Assembly (NCBI GenBank): GCA_024138025.1
Contig: JAMXBD010000688.1
Span: forward strand, 558,001-622,000
From: Combretum micranthum
Taxonomy: Eukaryota; Streptophyta; Magnoliopsida; Myrtales; Combretaceae
DNA: 64,000 nt
Direction of reading: 5' to 3'
A program made the position numbers and the translations under genes. Positions 47,174 to 59,099 of this stretch are shown here, piece after piece. Each line of letters begins with the position of its first letter. The stretch's first letter is position 1. The notes below the pieces were generated by a model that did no database searches, was not told where the DNA came from, and saw only the letters and a list, made by a program, of their open reading frames with translations.

Positions 47174-47181
47174 ATATATAC
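47174..47181 (-). promoter_or_regulatory. TATA box and CT-rich leader of the gene fragment
   Basis: Minus-strand TATATATA is followed by about 230 bases of almost pure pyrimidine-rich sequence with CT runs (47160-46935), then the ATG at 46933. This is a common layout for plant promoters and 5' untranslated leaders. The 46944-47296 open frames on this strand are translations of the CT-rich tract and not proteins. Confidence 0.45.
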
Positions 47182-47399
47182 GCATGCAAAAAGTCAAGTA
47201 CTGGCTCGTCGGTGCATAGGATACCGGTAAGCTAATATGAATAAATTGTAAAAAATCAAGCCATAGAGACGATTGATGGTTAGATCGAGCCCTCAATAGA
47301 CCCCTTGATCACATATTGGCAAGTCGGTGCAAGCTTTTAGGTAAAACAAAGGCAATCGAGCCTTAGTTAGCTGTATCAGTGATCTGGTAAAGGAGAGAT

Positions 47400-50300
47400 C
47401 AACAAGCTGGTCTTTTAGCAAACATGCGACACCCATAAAATATATCATTCCAAAAGCATATCATATACATGCATGTCTAATATTAACTGCTTGTTTAGCC
47501 TAAAGAATAAGTTCTAGATCAACTTGGCTCCGCAATATTTCACACTCATCATATTTGATCATGCCTAATTCTCTCCATAAAGTGCAAAAATAATCCTCAC
47601 TTAATGGTTTTCTAAAAATATCAGCAATTTGATTATTTATGTCAACTTGGAATTTGTTGATATCTCAATTTAGAATATAAGCTCTAATGAAATGATGTCT
47701 AATTTAAATATGCTTGGTTCTTAAGTGTTGAATTGAAATTTATGTTAAATTTATAGCACTTGTGTTATCATAGAAAATTAGAATATGAACTCTAATCCAT
47801 AATCTTAAAAAATTTGTTTCATCCATAAAACTTGTGCATAATAGTTACTGACAGCTATGTGCTCAACTTCAGCAATTAAAAGTACAATCAAATTTTGTTT
47901 CTTTGAGTGCTAAGATATTATGGATTTTCCAAGAAAGTGGCATGTGCTACTTATGCTTTTCCGATCTACTTTGCACCTAGTAAAGTCAATATTGGAGTAT
48001 CCAACTAGATGAAAAGAGGTGAATTTTGGATACCATAAGCCAATTTCAATCGTTCCTAGAAGATGCTTGAATATGCGCTTTACTGCATCAAGTGTGATTC
48101 TTTTGGGTAAGATTGAAATTTGCACATAAACATACTGGGAAGATGACATCAGGTATAGAAGCTGTTAAATATAACAAATTACCTATCAATGCCTCTATAG
48201 AGCTTTTCACAAATATTTTTCCCATTTTCATCTTTGTTAAGTTTTACATTTGTGCTCATAGGTATAGGTCTTGCTTTGTAATTATCCATTTTCAATCTTT
48301 TTTAAGGTTCTTTGGTATATTTTGATTGATTTATGAAGGTTCTATTTTCAGATTGCTTTATTTGAAGACCTAGAAAATAATTGCGTTTACTCATATGCTT
48401 AGTTCACATTCTTTCTTCATGGACTTAACAAATTTATTTATAAGATTCATGTTAGTAGCTCAAAATACGATGCCATCCATATAGATTTGCACAATCAATC
48501 TGTTTGACTTGTGATTTTTGATAAAAAGAGTTATGTCAATTTTTCCTTTAGAAAATCCTTTTTTAAAAGGAAGCTATTAAGTTTTTCATTCCAAATGCTA
48601 AGAACTTTGTTTATTTTGAAAACACGATAAAGGAATTTGTTGTTTTCAAAACTAGCGGTTACTTTACATAGACTTCTTTTAAAAAAGCACTTTCAACATC
48701 CATTTGAAAAAGAGTAAAAATTGTTAAAGATGCAAATGCCAAAAGCATTATAATAGCTTCCACTCTATCAACCGAGGCAAAGGTCTCATCAAAATTGATA
48801 CCTTCTTCTTGACTATATCATTTAGCAACTAATCTAGCTTTATTTCTTGTTATCATTCCAGATTCATCAAGCTTATTTCTATAAACCCATTTGGTTCCAA
48901 TAACTAGTCTACTATCAGGTATAGGAACCAATTTTCAAACTTCATTTCTTATGAGCTAGTTTAATTCTACTTGTATAGCTTGTATCAAAAACTCATCTTT
49001 TAAAGCTTTTTTTGTATTTTTAGGCTCAATTTGAGATAGAAAAACTAGATTACTCATATTTCTTAAAAAGTATCTTGTTTGTACCCTCTTAAAAGGTTCA
49101 CCTATTATTAGATCTTTTGGATGTGATCTTGCATATTTCCATTATTTATGAAGATCATTATTAATAGCTTTATTCTCAACATCCTTACTATGTTCATTTA
49201 CTTCTTTATTATTATTTCAAGAGAATACTTATCCAAATCAGCACAAACATCATCAGCATCATTACTTGAACATAAATAAGGCAAGGAAGCATCAAAAGCA
49301 ATATGAATAAATTCTTCTACAGCTATGGTTCTCTTATTAAATACTCTATATGTTTTAGTAGATAAAGAGTAACCAAGAAAAATGCCTTCATCACTTCTAG
49401 CATCAAATTTAGCTAATTGTTCTTTTCCATTGTTTAAAATGTAAGATTTACCAAATGGATGAAAATAAGAAATGCTAGGTATTTTGCTTTCCAAAGCTCA
49501 TAGGGGGTTTTCTTGAGTATTGGTCTTATGAAAACCTTATTTGATATATAGTATTTACAACTTCAGCCTAACAATATTCTAGTATATTGTTTTCACACAA
49601 CATGTTTTAGCCATTTCAATTAAAGTTCAGTTTTTTCTTTCAGCAACACCATTTTTTTATGGAGTTCTAGGTGTCGAAAAAGTATATTCAATGCCATATT
49701 TACTGCAAAAATCATCTATTTCACTGTTTTCAAATTCTCTCCCATGATCACTTCGAATAGATACAATATTAAGATCTTTTTCATTTTGAACTTTCTTGCA
49801 ATATCTAAAAAATATATGATTTGTTTCATCTTTAGATGCAAGGAAAAAAGTTCATGTGTATCTAGTGAAATCATTAGCAATAACCAAGGTATATTTTTTG
49901 CCTCTCAAACTTAGAGTTCAAGTAAGACCAAATCAGTCAATATGCAATAGTTCTAATGGTATAGAAGTGGAAATAACATTCTTAGACATAAAAAAAGTCT
50001 TACTTTGCTTTCTTTGTTAACACGCTTGACATATCCTGTCCTTTTGAAAATTTATTTTTGGTAAATCTTTGACAAGATTCTTTTCAACAAGTTTTGAAAG
50101 TATATCCATGCTAGCATGTCCTAATTTTCTATTCCATAGCCAACTATTGTCATTTTAAGAGTATAAATATGTTTCATTTGATGATATGAAATCATCTAAA
50201 TTAATTTTTTAAATATTTCTTTATCTACATCTCTCAAAACAAGCTTGATTATTGTCAATTCTCTCAATAGAAAATTTACTAGCAAAAAATGTTACTTTAA

Positions 50301-50560
50301 AACCATTATCATATAATTGACTTACACTAAGCAAATTATGTTTTAAATCATCAACCAATAGTACATTTTTAATAGTTAAATTTTTGCTTACAAGAATATT
50401 ACCTTCACCAAGAATAGTTAACTTGCATTTTCTCTAAAGGTAATATTCTCTTGATCTTTCATGTCTAAAGATGTGGACTTTGATACATCTCTAGTCATGT
50501 GTCTAGAGTAGTTATTGTCCAAGTACCATTTATTGTTTCCACTTGAAGATCCCTACAAAA
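47400..50560 (-). pseudogene. SIRE-like copia protease, integrase, reverse transcriptase, RNase H
   Basis: Coding runs right to left. Protease-region text includes GEGNILVSKNLTIKNVLLVD near 50400-50340 and KHNLLSVSQLYDNGF. Integrase has IVSIRSDHGREFEN and YGIEYTFSTPRTP (49770-49650), then the open piece FDARSDEGIFLGYSLSTKTY (about 49400). RT has LVIGTKWVYRNKLDESGMIT and FASVDRVEAIIMLLAFASL (48900-48730), and RNase H ends with RKPLSEDYFCTLWRELGMIK (about 47610-47550). Stops and shifts are frequent. The D-x-F-x-K-P-L-x-E-D end is typical of SIRE/Maximus copia elements. No matching 3' LTR is seen to the left, so that end is probably truncated. Confidence 0.85.
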
Positions 50561-50567
50561 CAGAGTA

Positions 50568-52300
50568 TTACTTCTTTGGTACCCATTTGAGTTTGGGTCC
50601 TTTTTGGTTAAGTGGAACAAGGCTATCTCTTTTAGGAACCCAAACCAACTTGTTTTTATGATTCAAATACATGGTTGTTATTGCACAATTATGTGCAATA
50701 TGACTTGGTCTACCACTGTAGTTGGATGTCCCATGTGTAGCTCTTACAAAATGAGTATCATGGGACTTGCGGCTACTTTCTCTACTATAGCCAATTCCAT
50801 ATTTATTTGAATTATATATTTGATTTCCAAGAAGTGTGTTCACATTCTTTTTTCATTTAGTGAACTTGGCTATAGTTGCTTTTGAATCATCTAAGCTAAC
50901 TTTCAATAGAATATGTTCATTTTTCAATTCCTCTAGCTCCTTTAAGATTTCATCACTATTATTACCAACTTATGCAACATTATTATCTATGGTTTTAATT
51001 TCAAGATCAAGCAAGTTATTTTCAATTGTTAATTTTTCATTTATCTTGCTCAATTATTCATTTTTGCTCTTTAACTTCTTAAATTTATTATTTATATTTT
51101 CATTTTATAATTTCAAAATGTTTATTTCTTCATGCAACTTTTCATTTTCTATTTTAATCTCATCATGCTCAATTCTAAATTTATCCTACTCTTTTCCTAC
51201 TTTCATCATTAGTGTTTTAAGCATGATTTCTCTACTTTTATTAACTTGATGCATACTTTTATACATTGAACACATTTTATCATAAGAGAGGGAAGATGGA
51301 GATTTTAGCTCATCATCCAATGTCATGAAGCACATGTTCTCATTTGAATCGCATGAGTCATCATCACTCTAAATGGGTATGAGAGCCTCCTTTTTGGATC
51401 CCTTGGATGCTTTCTTGAGTAGTGGATAGTACTACAAGATGTGTCCGAGTTTGTGGAATTTGTAGCAAGTTATCAGATCCTTCTTCTTGTATCTTAATGA
51501 GCTACTATCATCATCCACTATCGTTGTCTTGTTGCTTGGCCTCATAAACTTCTCAAGCCTTTTGGAAATCAAGACAAGTTCCTCATTATCATCATCATCA
51601 TTGCTGGAATCTTAACTTGTAGCTTTTAGAGCAATGACTTTCTTGTTTGATTCCTCTCCTTGCTTCCTAATGAGCTCATGTGTTTTGAGTGCTCTAAGGA
51701 GCTCCTCTTTGCTCATGGCACTCAACTCTCGTGCTTCTTCAATAGCTATTCTCTTTGCTTCCCAATCCTTAGATAGTGACCTGAGGAGTTTAGAATTTAT
51801 TTCCAAGTTAGTGAAGTTCTCCTAGGTACAACCAAAGGATTCGTAATGTTGATGAATCTATTATGTATCTCATCAATAGTTTCATTTGGAAGCATTTTGA
51901 AAATTTTAAACTATCCGCACAAAATACTTATTTTTGTATCTCTTACTCTTGAAGTTCCTTCATAAGTCTTTTCCAATTCATCCTATATTTCTTTAGCTAA
52001 TTTACATATACATATCTATTAAAATCACTTTCATTCAGCCCACAATACAATATATTCATAGCTATTTCATTTAAATATAATCTTTTCCAATCATCTTCGT
52101 CATAATCTTTTTCTTCTTTTCCTTCTATAATTAAAGGTCCATTTTCTATAACATTCTATATTAATTTATTTTGAGCTTTTAGAAATATTTTTATTCTATA
52201 CTTCCCATATGGCTAGTTACCCTCCCTTAAAAGAGGTGACCTATTAATAGCTTAACCTTCTAAAAAGCCTAATACATTTGATGCCATGATCTTTACTTTA
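50568..52300 (-). pseudogene. SIRE-like copia gag
   Basis: It begins near 52300 (MASNVLGFLEG) and gives YGKYRIKIFLKAQNKLI and NVIENGPLIIEGKEEKDYDE (52210-52110). ELSAMSKEELLRALKTHELI and RKQGEESNKKVIALKATS follow (51740-51612). A zinc-knuckle remnant CYKFHKLGHI lies near 51470-51440, with a Lys/Glu-rich coiled-coil-like stretch (51249-50844) and a tail LVWVPKRDSLVPLNQKGPKL (50670-50580). This order is that of SIRE-type Gag. Multiple stops break it. Confidence 0.82.
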
Positions 52301-52335
52301 TTGTGATTGACCATAGAAAAATAAAGATAAGGCTC

Positions 52336-55300
52336 TATCATGCCCCAAGGGGTACCCTAAACGTAGCAGTCCATCGTACACAATACTAAAGCCTAGGAAT
52401 GACTACCTTAGTCACGCAAAGGCTTCCATATCATGTACAAGGCGTACATCACAACCAAGAGAACGTATCGAAGTAGCGCAATTTACATTGATAATAATTA
52501 AGTAACAAGGCAAAGAGAATACTTATCATAAAACATAAACATGTTATTACAATTCTTAGGAGCATATCGCTCTATTGTCTTTAAATAAAAATAGATACAC
52601 TTCTTAGAATTTCTAAAACACTAACATAGCATATATTACACATAAGGAACCTTATAAAGTAACTTCATCTTATGTTTCCATTACCTTCATAGAAGCTTAA
52701 CATCCTTCTATAACTTCCTTAACGTCATAATCCTCAATTTAAGCCACGGATATAGCTGTTTCAACAAAATCTATAGGGGTATAAGCTACAACTAGCTTAG
52801 TGAGGTATTCATTTTCATTTGTACCATGTTTTCAATTCATTTAATTTTCACACATATGCTATGCATATAATGTAACATTCACATGATTACGCAAATATAT
52901 ATAGTTATTCGGAAACCATATATTGAACGGATTTACTCCTCCGTGCCGAAGGTTAGGGAATCGGTGATGAAGATCCTCTATCTTCTACTGCTAGTCCCCA
53001 GGTGCCCACCCAAAGCATTTGGTTGGCTTGGCTTTGAACCTAGAGTCACATTCCCGGGCGATTTGGATTCTCTAGGAAGGAACATGGCCCGTGTCACAGC
53101 ACGATAACAGCCAATCTAACTCTACATGTAGGAGTAACAACCTTCCGAAAGAGATGTGACTTGATGAATGCTATGCGTGAGCATTTTATTTTTCTTAATC
53201 CAAACCTTATTAAGGTTTACTACGGGGCGATCAATCAATTTAGCAAATAATAAGCAATCATACAAGTAAGTAAACAAAAACATTAAAACATATAATTTGA
53301 AGTTGTGATATTCTTAATTCCCATTTCACACATAAACATAGAATCACATATATATACATATCCTCGAATTCCCCTTATATATCCATTTTTATCTTTTCTT
53401 AGTATACTAATGCCACAACTTTATAAGCACAAGCAAGGTAACGAAATTAAGAGGAATAACTCACTCGTCCATTTACAATCTTCTTAGTCGTAGAAATCCT
53501 TAGGAAAGGTGATCCCGTATCCTTCGTCACCTAAACAAAAGAAATACTAGGGATGAGTATTTCGTAGAAATTCTATTTTAAACTTTCTAATTCTATTTCA
53601 CTATATTTGTCAAAATCGCATAGAATGAAATTCCAATTTAAAATGGTCATAACTTGCTCATTTTAACTCGGAATTTCGCATATAATATACCGTTTTCTAC
53701 CTATTTGAAAATATCTATCAATTTCTAAGGTTATCTTTGTCATATAAGGTCATTTGGGTTCCGAAAACACGTTGGGTACGAATTTAAAAAGAATATTTGT
53801 ATATTTTGCAAAACCATTTCCTAACTCAACTTCATTCAAAAAATCCTTTAGTAATATATATATAATATATATTATTGATAAATTATTTGAGTATATAGAT
53901 AAGCTTACTTTATATGCAAAAATTCTAATGGTAATGTCTGAACAATTTATTTCAAAAAACAATTCTTTTTAAAGTGTTAAAACTTAACTTGATAAATTTA
54001 TTTTCAAGTATTTTTGAAGAAACTTATATTTATTATAAATGAGTATATTCTTATTTATTTTCTTCATTTCTTTTTCCAAAACAAGTAAATTTTCCTTTAA
54101 CCTTAGTCTTTCATAAATTTTACTTCAAATGATAAAAGATCAAAGTTATCAAAAGTGTATTAAGTTGTTGAAAACCTTTTTATAAATTTGTATTTAGAAT
54201 GGTTTTAGAAAATGAGTTTTGTCTTCTTATATTTATTATTTAAAATATAATTTTTTGTTTTCTAAAACTTGTTCTTTTATTTCCTTTGAAAAGAATCCTC
54301 TTTATTGATAAAATCCTTTATTTTTAATCTTATCTTATTTATAATCTTTGAAAATAAGTTTTTTCTTTAGAAACTTGAAAATCATCATTTTCCTAAGTGG
54401 GTTTATAACTTTATGGGTTGAATTCATCTTAACTTTGAAAACTAGTTTGTTTCTTAGTTTTATTATGGAGTTAAAAAGAGTTTAATCTTAAGTTTTTCTT
54501 CTTCTTTTTTTGTGAAAACTTTGGAAATTAACAAATTATTTTACTAAAACTTAAGTTACCATAATATACAAAGAAAGTATTTATTTTATATGTTTCCTTG
54601 GTAAAGCTATCTTTGTTATTTAAGAAAACTTTGAGAAAACTCGTATTACTCTATTTCTATGTTGTTGATAATAACTCCATTATTTTGTGACAAGTCACAT
54701 AATAGAAAATTTAGTTTTAATTCCTTTAATAAAGTAAAATTCTACTTTTAAATTAGTTGAGACAATATCATTATGTAGATGCAAGTATTATAAGCATGTA
54801 AAATAATAAGAATATGAGAAAAGTACTAGAAACAAATAATAATATGCAAGATAATAAAAATATCAAGTATTGGGAACCTTAGCTTCATCAAGGTATCCCG
54901 GTCAAGTATTGGGAGCCTTAACTTCATCAAGCCATCTCAGGACTAAGAATAAACTAGTCCCAAAAGAATAAAAAAAATAAAGAAAAGGTTGTTTTGACTT
55001 GATATGAACAAGTCTAAGACTAGAAAGACTAGTCTTAAAGAAATAGCATGAAATAAATAAATTGTAAAGCATGAAATTAAATAAATAACAAGTGAGCTTA
55101 TATGTTCTAAAGATTATATATAAAAACATAAATATATTTAGTTAGATATGAATAAGAAATTAGCATTATAACAACAATACAATCAACATAACATAATAAA
55201 ATAGGAAGTCCATGTGCAATAATAAAACATGAACATGTTGTTGCTTTTACTACTCATATGAGTTTCAAAACAACATCATAGTCATGTTAAGTTACATGAT

Positions 55301-56701
55301 ATGAGTTAATAAATGGTTGGAAGAAGTTTACCTAAAGTATTTATGTGGTATGAAGATGGTAGATGAATGGGGTATTATCTGAGTAGTGATATGTGACAGA
55401 TAGTTTGTGTATAAGGAATGATTTTTTGTGAAGAATTGGTTTAAGAGAGTTTTGTAGAGAGAAATTTTGAAAAGATGATTTGTGGAGAGATTTTGGGAGA
55501 GTTTTGGTAGTGAAATAAATTGTGTGAAATAATGAAGGAGAAATAGGGTATTTATAGGATTTTGAAGTGAAATTTAGATGTAATTAAATTAATTGAAAAA
55601 AATAATTGAAGAGAAGAGAGAGAGGAGTGGACGGCAATGGGGGGAAAGGAGAGAGAAAATGATTAAAAATTATTTTTAGAAAAAAAGTGTAAGAGAAGTT
55701 TGATAATATGTGGTGTAGAATTTTTATGGGAAAAGAAAATTGTAAAAAGTAGATATGTAGGTATAAAAATAGATAGTAAGAAAAAGTAGAGATAGAGGAA
55801 TAGTAATGAATAGTAGAAAAGTATATGAATAGTAAACTAGACAATTAAAATACCGATAGTAATAAAAATACATGTATAAATGCGACATTTGTATTTTTAG
55901 CTACCGAAAAATTCTAAAACTAATATTTTTGAAAACCCTATATTTTTATGACTTTATTGGTATTAACGGAATATTTTTGCCGTCCGATGTACCAAGGCAT
56001 GATTTTTGAAAACTGATCCCGTTTGGATACGAAGGACACTAAAATTTTGCAAATCTGTTATTTTTAAGTTTCCCCATATTATTACGAACTATTATCAATA
56101 ATTATTTTCATTTCGTTGTTTAGGGTTTAAAAGCGCAGAATTGCTGGATTTTAAACACTAGGATTTGTTGTAAACTTTGTTGACTTTTAGGGTTCTAGTT
56201 TAACTTCCGGTTTTGCTGAGTTATTCGTAAGATATAAATTTGGAGTTTTGACCGTATTATATTCTTAGTTCGATATCTATAGTTTATCTTATTTTTTTGA
56301 TTATTTAATAGTTTTCAGTTCTCGAGATCGTTTAATCGAGCCTAGGGTTATGAGTTGACTCAGTTTGACTTTTGGTGAAAATTGAAATTTCTGATCTTAA
56401 AATTCACCGAGGGTTTTAAGATCTTAGCATTTCGTTATCAAGTGTTATTTGGATATATCATTTTGATTTGCGTTTTAGGAATCGAGTAGATAATTTGATT
56501 AGCGTACAGATATTGTTTCAACCGATAGTTAGATTTTCTATTTTGTTTTTTAGGGTTCTCTTTTTCTCAAGATTAAGAAATCTTGTTTTTGATCTTATTT
56601 AGAATTAAGTTTTAACTTGTTTCGATTTTTAAGGTTTCGATTCCAATGTTTGACTCTTAGGATTATTTTTCTAAGAATTATGAAATTTTCAAGGGTTTAC
56701 A
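52336..56701 (-). repeat. Solo LTR, Tekay-like family, in the copia primer site, TSD GGCTC (copy S4)
   Basis: The plus strand begins TATCATGCCCCAAGGGG (TGTCATG with one change) and ends AAGGGTTTACA. GGCTC is duplicated exactly at 52331-52335 and 56702-56706. Minus-strand sites are TATAAATA at 55556-55549, donor CTTTAG|GTAAAC (GT 55331-55330), acceptor TTTCTTTTGTTTAG (AG 53532-53531), donor GGACGA|GTGAGT (GT 53464-53463) and acceptor TTTTGTTGAAACAG (AG 52757-52756). At 4366 bp it is the longest copy here. The target was GGCTCTAATACCA, the inverted methionine primer site of the surrounding copia element. Confidence 0.9.
53465..53530 (-). other. Putative LTR micro-exon (copy S4)
   Basis: A 66-nt segment between a strong pyrimidine-tract acceptor and GA|GTGAGT. 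In the conserved phase it reads GDEGYGITFPKDFYD then TAA. Intron 1 would be 55331-53531 (1801 nt). Confidence 0.45.
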
Positions 56702-56714
56702 GGCTCTAATACCA
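56702..56714 (-). other. Primer binding site of the inverted copia element
   Basis: Minus-strand TGGTATTAGAGCC matches the methionine-type site TGGTATCAGAGCC at 12 of 13 positions. It is separated from gag only by the S4 insertion and from the copia 5' LTR by eight bases. Confidence 0.75.
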
Positions 56715-56722
56715 AAAGAAAA

Positions 56723-57707
56723 TGTGCAAAAAAATACTCAAGAGGGGGAAGGAGAGTGAATTAAGTATTTGTGTTAAAATTCACAAATAATTAATTTTTT
56801 TATGCACTAGATAAAATTAAGCTTTAACAGTAGTGGATATAACAAAATAAATTATGAAATGGAATATATAAAAGAAATAGAGAGAGAAAAATTTGAGCCT
56901 AGATTTAATGTGGAGTTCGATCCACTTTCTACTCTCCACAATTCATAAATGCCTCCAATCGAGGACTTCACAACCACTTTATTAATTACCAAAAACATAC
57001 GCTCAAGCTGAGCAATACACAAGTTTATAACTATTAGGAAATAAAATATTTCCTTCACTTTTATGGTGCTCTCTTATAAAATTACAAAGATAATAAGAGC
57101 GCTTTAATTTGATTTTCTCTCTCTTACAAAGATTTGTAAAATTAAAAAAAAAAAGAGAAAAAAATTAACAAAGAATTCTTAATTTATTTATTTGCAAATG
57201 AAAGCTCTCAAAAAGTTTTTGAGATCTCCAAGGCAAAGTATATTTATAGTTTTCAAAAACTTAGATTTCGTTAGAGATAACTTCTGACATATGGCAACAT
57301 TAAATACTCACAACGATCAAATTAATGGTACACCAACTCGCTGGTCCATCCTCCTACTAGCTCATCGGTTCGAAGATTTCGCATGCCACGCCTTAATTTT
57401 TCTTCTTTGTGCCTTTATCATACCTTAGATTGTTGGACTAGACCGCTTTTATGCTTTGTTTCATTGGATCGGCTCATCGGTTCCATATTCACTGGCTCAC
57501 CAGTGCCATCTCTACAAGCATAAAAGCACAACACACACATGCACACAACACATATATCTTGATTTATGTTTTTCCTTATAACTTATCAATCATATTCAAG
57601 TGAGTGTGTTTATAAAAGGTTTTTATAATTTTTTATCTCATCAAAATCACATATAAAATAATTCATTTTAATAAATTATGTAGCAAAAATTTTAAAGAAA
57701 TTTAACA
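56723..57707 (-). repeat. 5' LTR of the SIRE-like copia element
   Basis: 985 bp. In element orientation it starts TGTTAAATTTC (57707) and ends TTTTTGCACA (56723), just before the primer site. It contains repeated phrases around CTCATCGGTTC and GGCTCACCAGTG (57340-57510). Similar phrases near 47190-47330 may be the remnant of the missing 3' end, but I cannot align them fully. Confidence 0.65.
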
Positions 57708-57719
57708 TGAAGAATTGCT

Positions 57720-58465
57720 AATCAGTCTCTACACTAGTTGATTGTAGAGTCGGGTTATTAAGGTTTGATGTCGATGAGAAGGTGAATCATATACTTTATA
57801 GAAAGCTAGGTGGAATCTTGAGGTATTTGACATGCATAAGGCTGGATATTCTTTATAGAGCTGGTATTATAAATCAATTCACAGAATCATCAACTTCCAC
57901 GCATTTTAAAGTTGCTAAAAGGATCTTGAGACATGTCAAAGGCACTTTAGATTATGGTTTATTGTATTCATGATCTAAGAACTTTAACTTGGTTGGTTAC
58001 AACAATACTGACTGGGAGGAGATATTGATGAAAGAAGGAGTACTATAGGTTTTCTATTCAATGTTAGATGTGCAACATTCACATGGTGTTCAAAGTAGCA
58101 ACCAATTGTAACTCTTTGAACTTGAGAAACAGAGTATGTTGTTACTGCTACTTGTGTTTGTCATGCTATGTGGTTGAGAAATTTGTTGAAGATACTACAA
58201 ATGTCTCAAGATGAAGCTAATGAGATCTTTTTGATAACAAATTAGCCGTGGCATTAGGAAAGAATCTTTTCTTTCATGAAAGGAACAGGTACCTTGATAC
58301 AAGATTTCGTTTTATAAGAGAAAGCATTAACAAAAATGAGGTTCAACTGAAATATGTCAAGTATCAACATCAACACGCTGATATATTCAAGAAGAATTGA
58401 AGTTTGATGCTTTTTCAAGATTGAGAGCAAGGCCTGAATTAATAAGAATTCAAGTTTAAGGGAGA
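57720..58465 (+). pseudogene. Forward copia RT-tail/RNase H remnant with polypurine tract
   Basis: The frame YRKLGGILRYLTCIRLDILY then FKVAKRILRHVKGTLDYGLL (57797-57960) is the conserved end of copia reverse transcriptase entering RNase H. Further blocks in other frames include FNLVGYNNTDWEE and a region matching the RNase H core and C-terminus up to 58430. A purine run AAGTTTAAGGGAGA (58452-58465) precedes TTAGGAAATAAAC, a plausible LTR start, but no LTR can be followed beyond about 58515. It is a separate element from the inverted copia and is truncated at both ends. Confidence 0.75.
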
Positions 58466-58515
58466 CGTTAGGAAATAAACTTAAATTAATTAATAAATTA
58501 TTAATATTTATGTTG

Positions 58516-59099
58516 CGTCTTTAATTTACATGCTGAAATCAACAGCTCCAAAGCTAAGATCTAATTTCTCATTATTGCTTCAAACACCTCGTTTAAGCCA
58601 AGTTTGCTTTTATTCTCGATATCCTGAATTTATTTTGCAATCATATTGCATAAACATAACACCGGGAGGCTCCCCAAGCGCACTTTGGTATAACACAAAA
58701 ACTATTCATTTGACCCCATAGCTTCTTAAGTCTATTACAATACAGTGTAACATTTTGATTTGCTTCCCTAAGTTCATAATCTCATGTAGCAGCTAATACA
58801 AAAAGGATCCGTTAGTCAAACCGAAACGTTCACAGACTTCTCACCATCACTTTCTAGCCGACGAGCTCAATTTAAAAATCAGAACATAAATAACAAAATA
58901 TATACAGCACCTAAGCTCTAATACTGTATAGAAAAGTGTAGTTAATTCACCTACTGACTCCGTGGATCAAGCTCTTAGAAGAACATTAATACAACACAGT
59001 GAATTTCGTTATTGTATAACGACAAGCTGATTTCACACGTGTATAAAGCCACGTGTAAAAAAATACCTATTCTTTTCAAAACCCAAGGGACAACTTAGA
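58516..59099. other. Non-repetitive-looking spacer
   Basis: Less AT-rich than its surroundings and without retroelement motifs. The 58530-58721 open frame has no recognisable feature. It could be old genic DNA, but I see no exon I can support. Confidence 0.35.

Noticed and set aside
46944..47296. Hydrophobic minus-strand frames rich in Leu, Ser and Phe
   Set aside because: Translation of a CT-rich tract that reads as a 5' leader. Composition alone explains the apparent membrane protein.
50836..51249. 137-residue Phe/Ser/Ile-rich plus-strand frame
   Set aside because: Antisense of the Lys/Glu-rich coiled-coil part of the copia gag.
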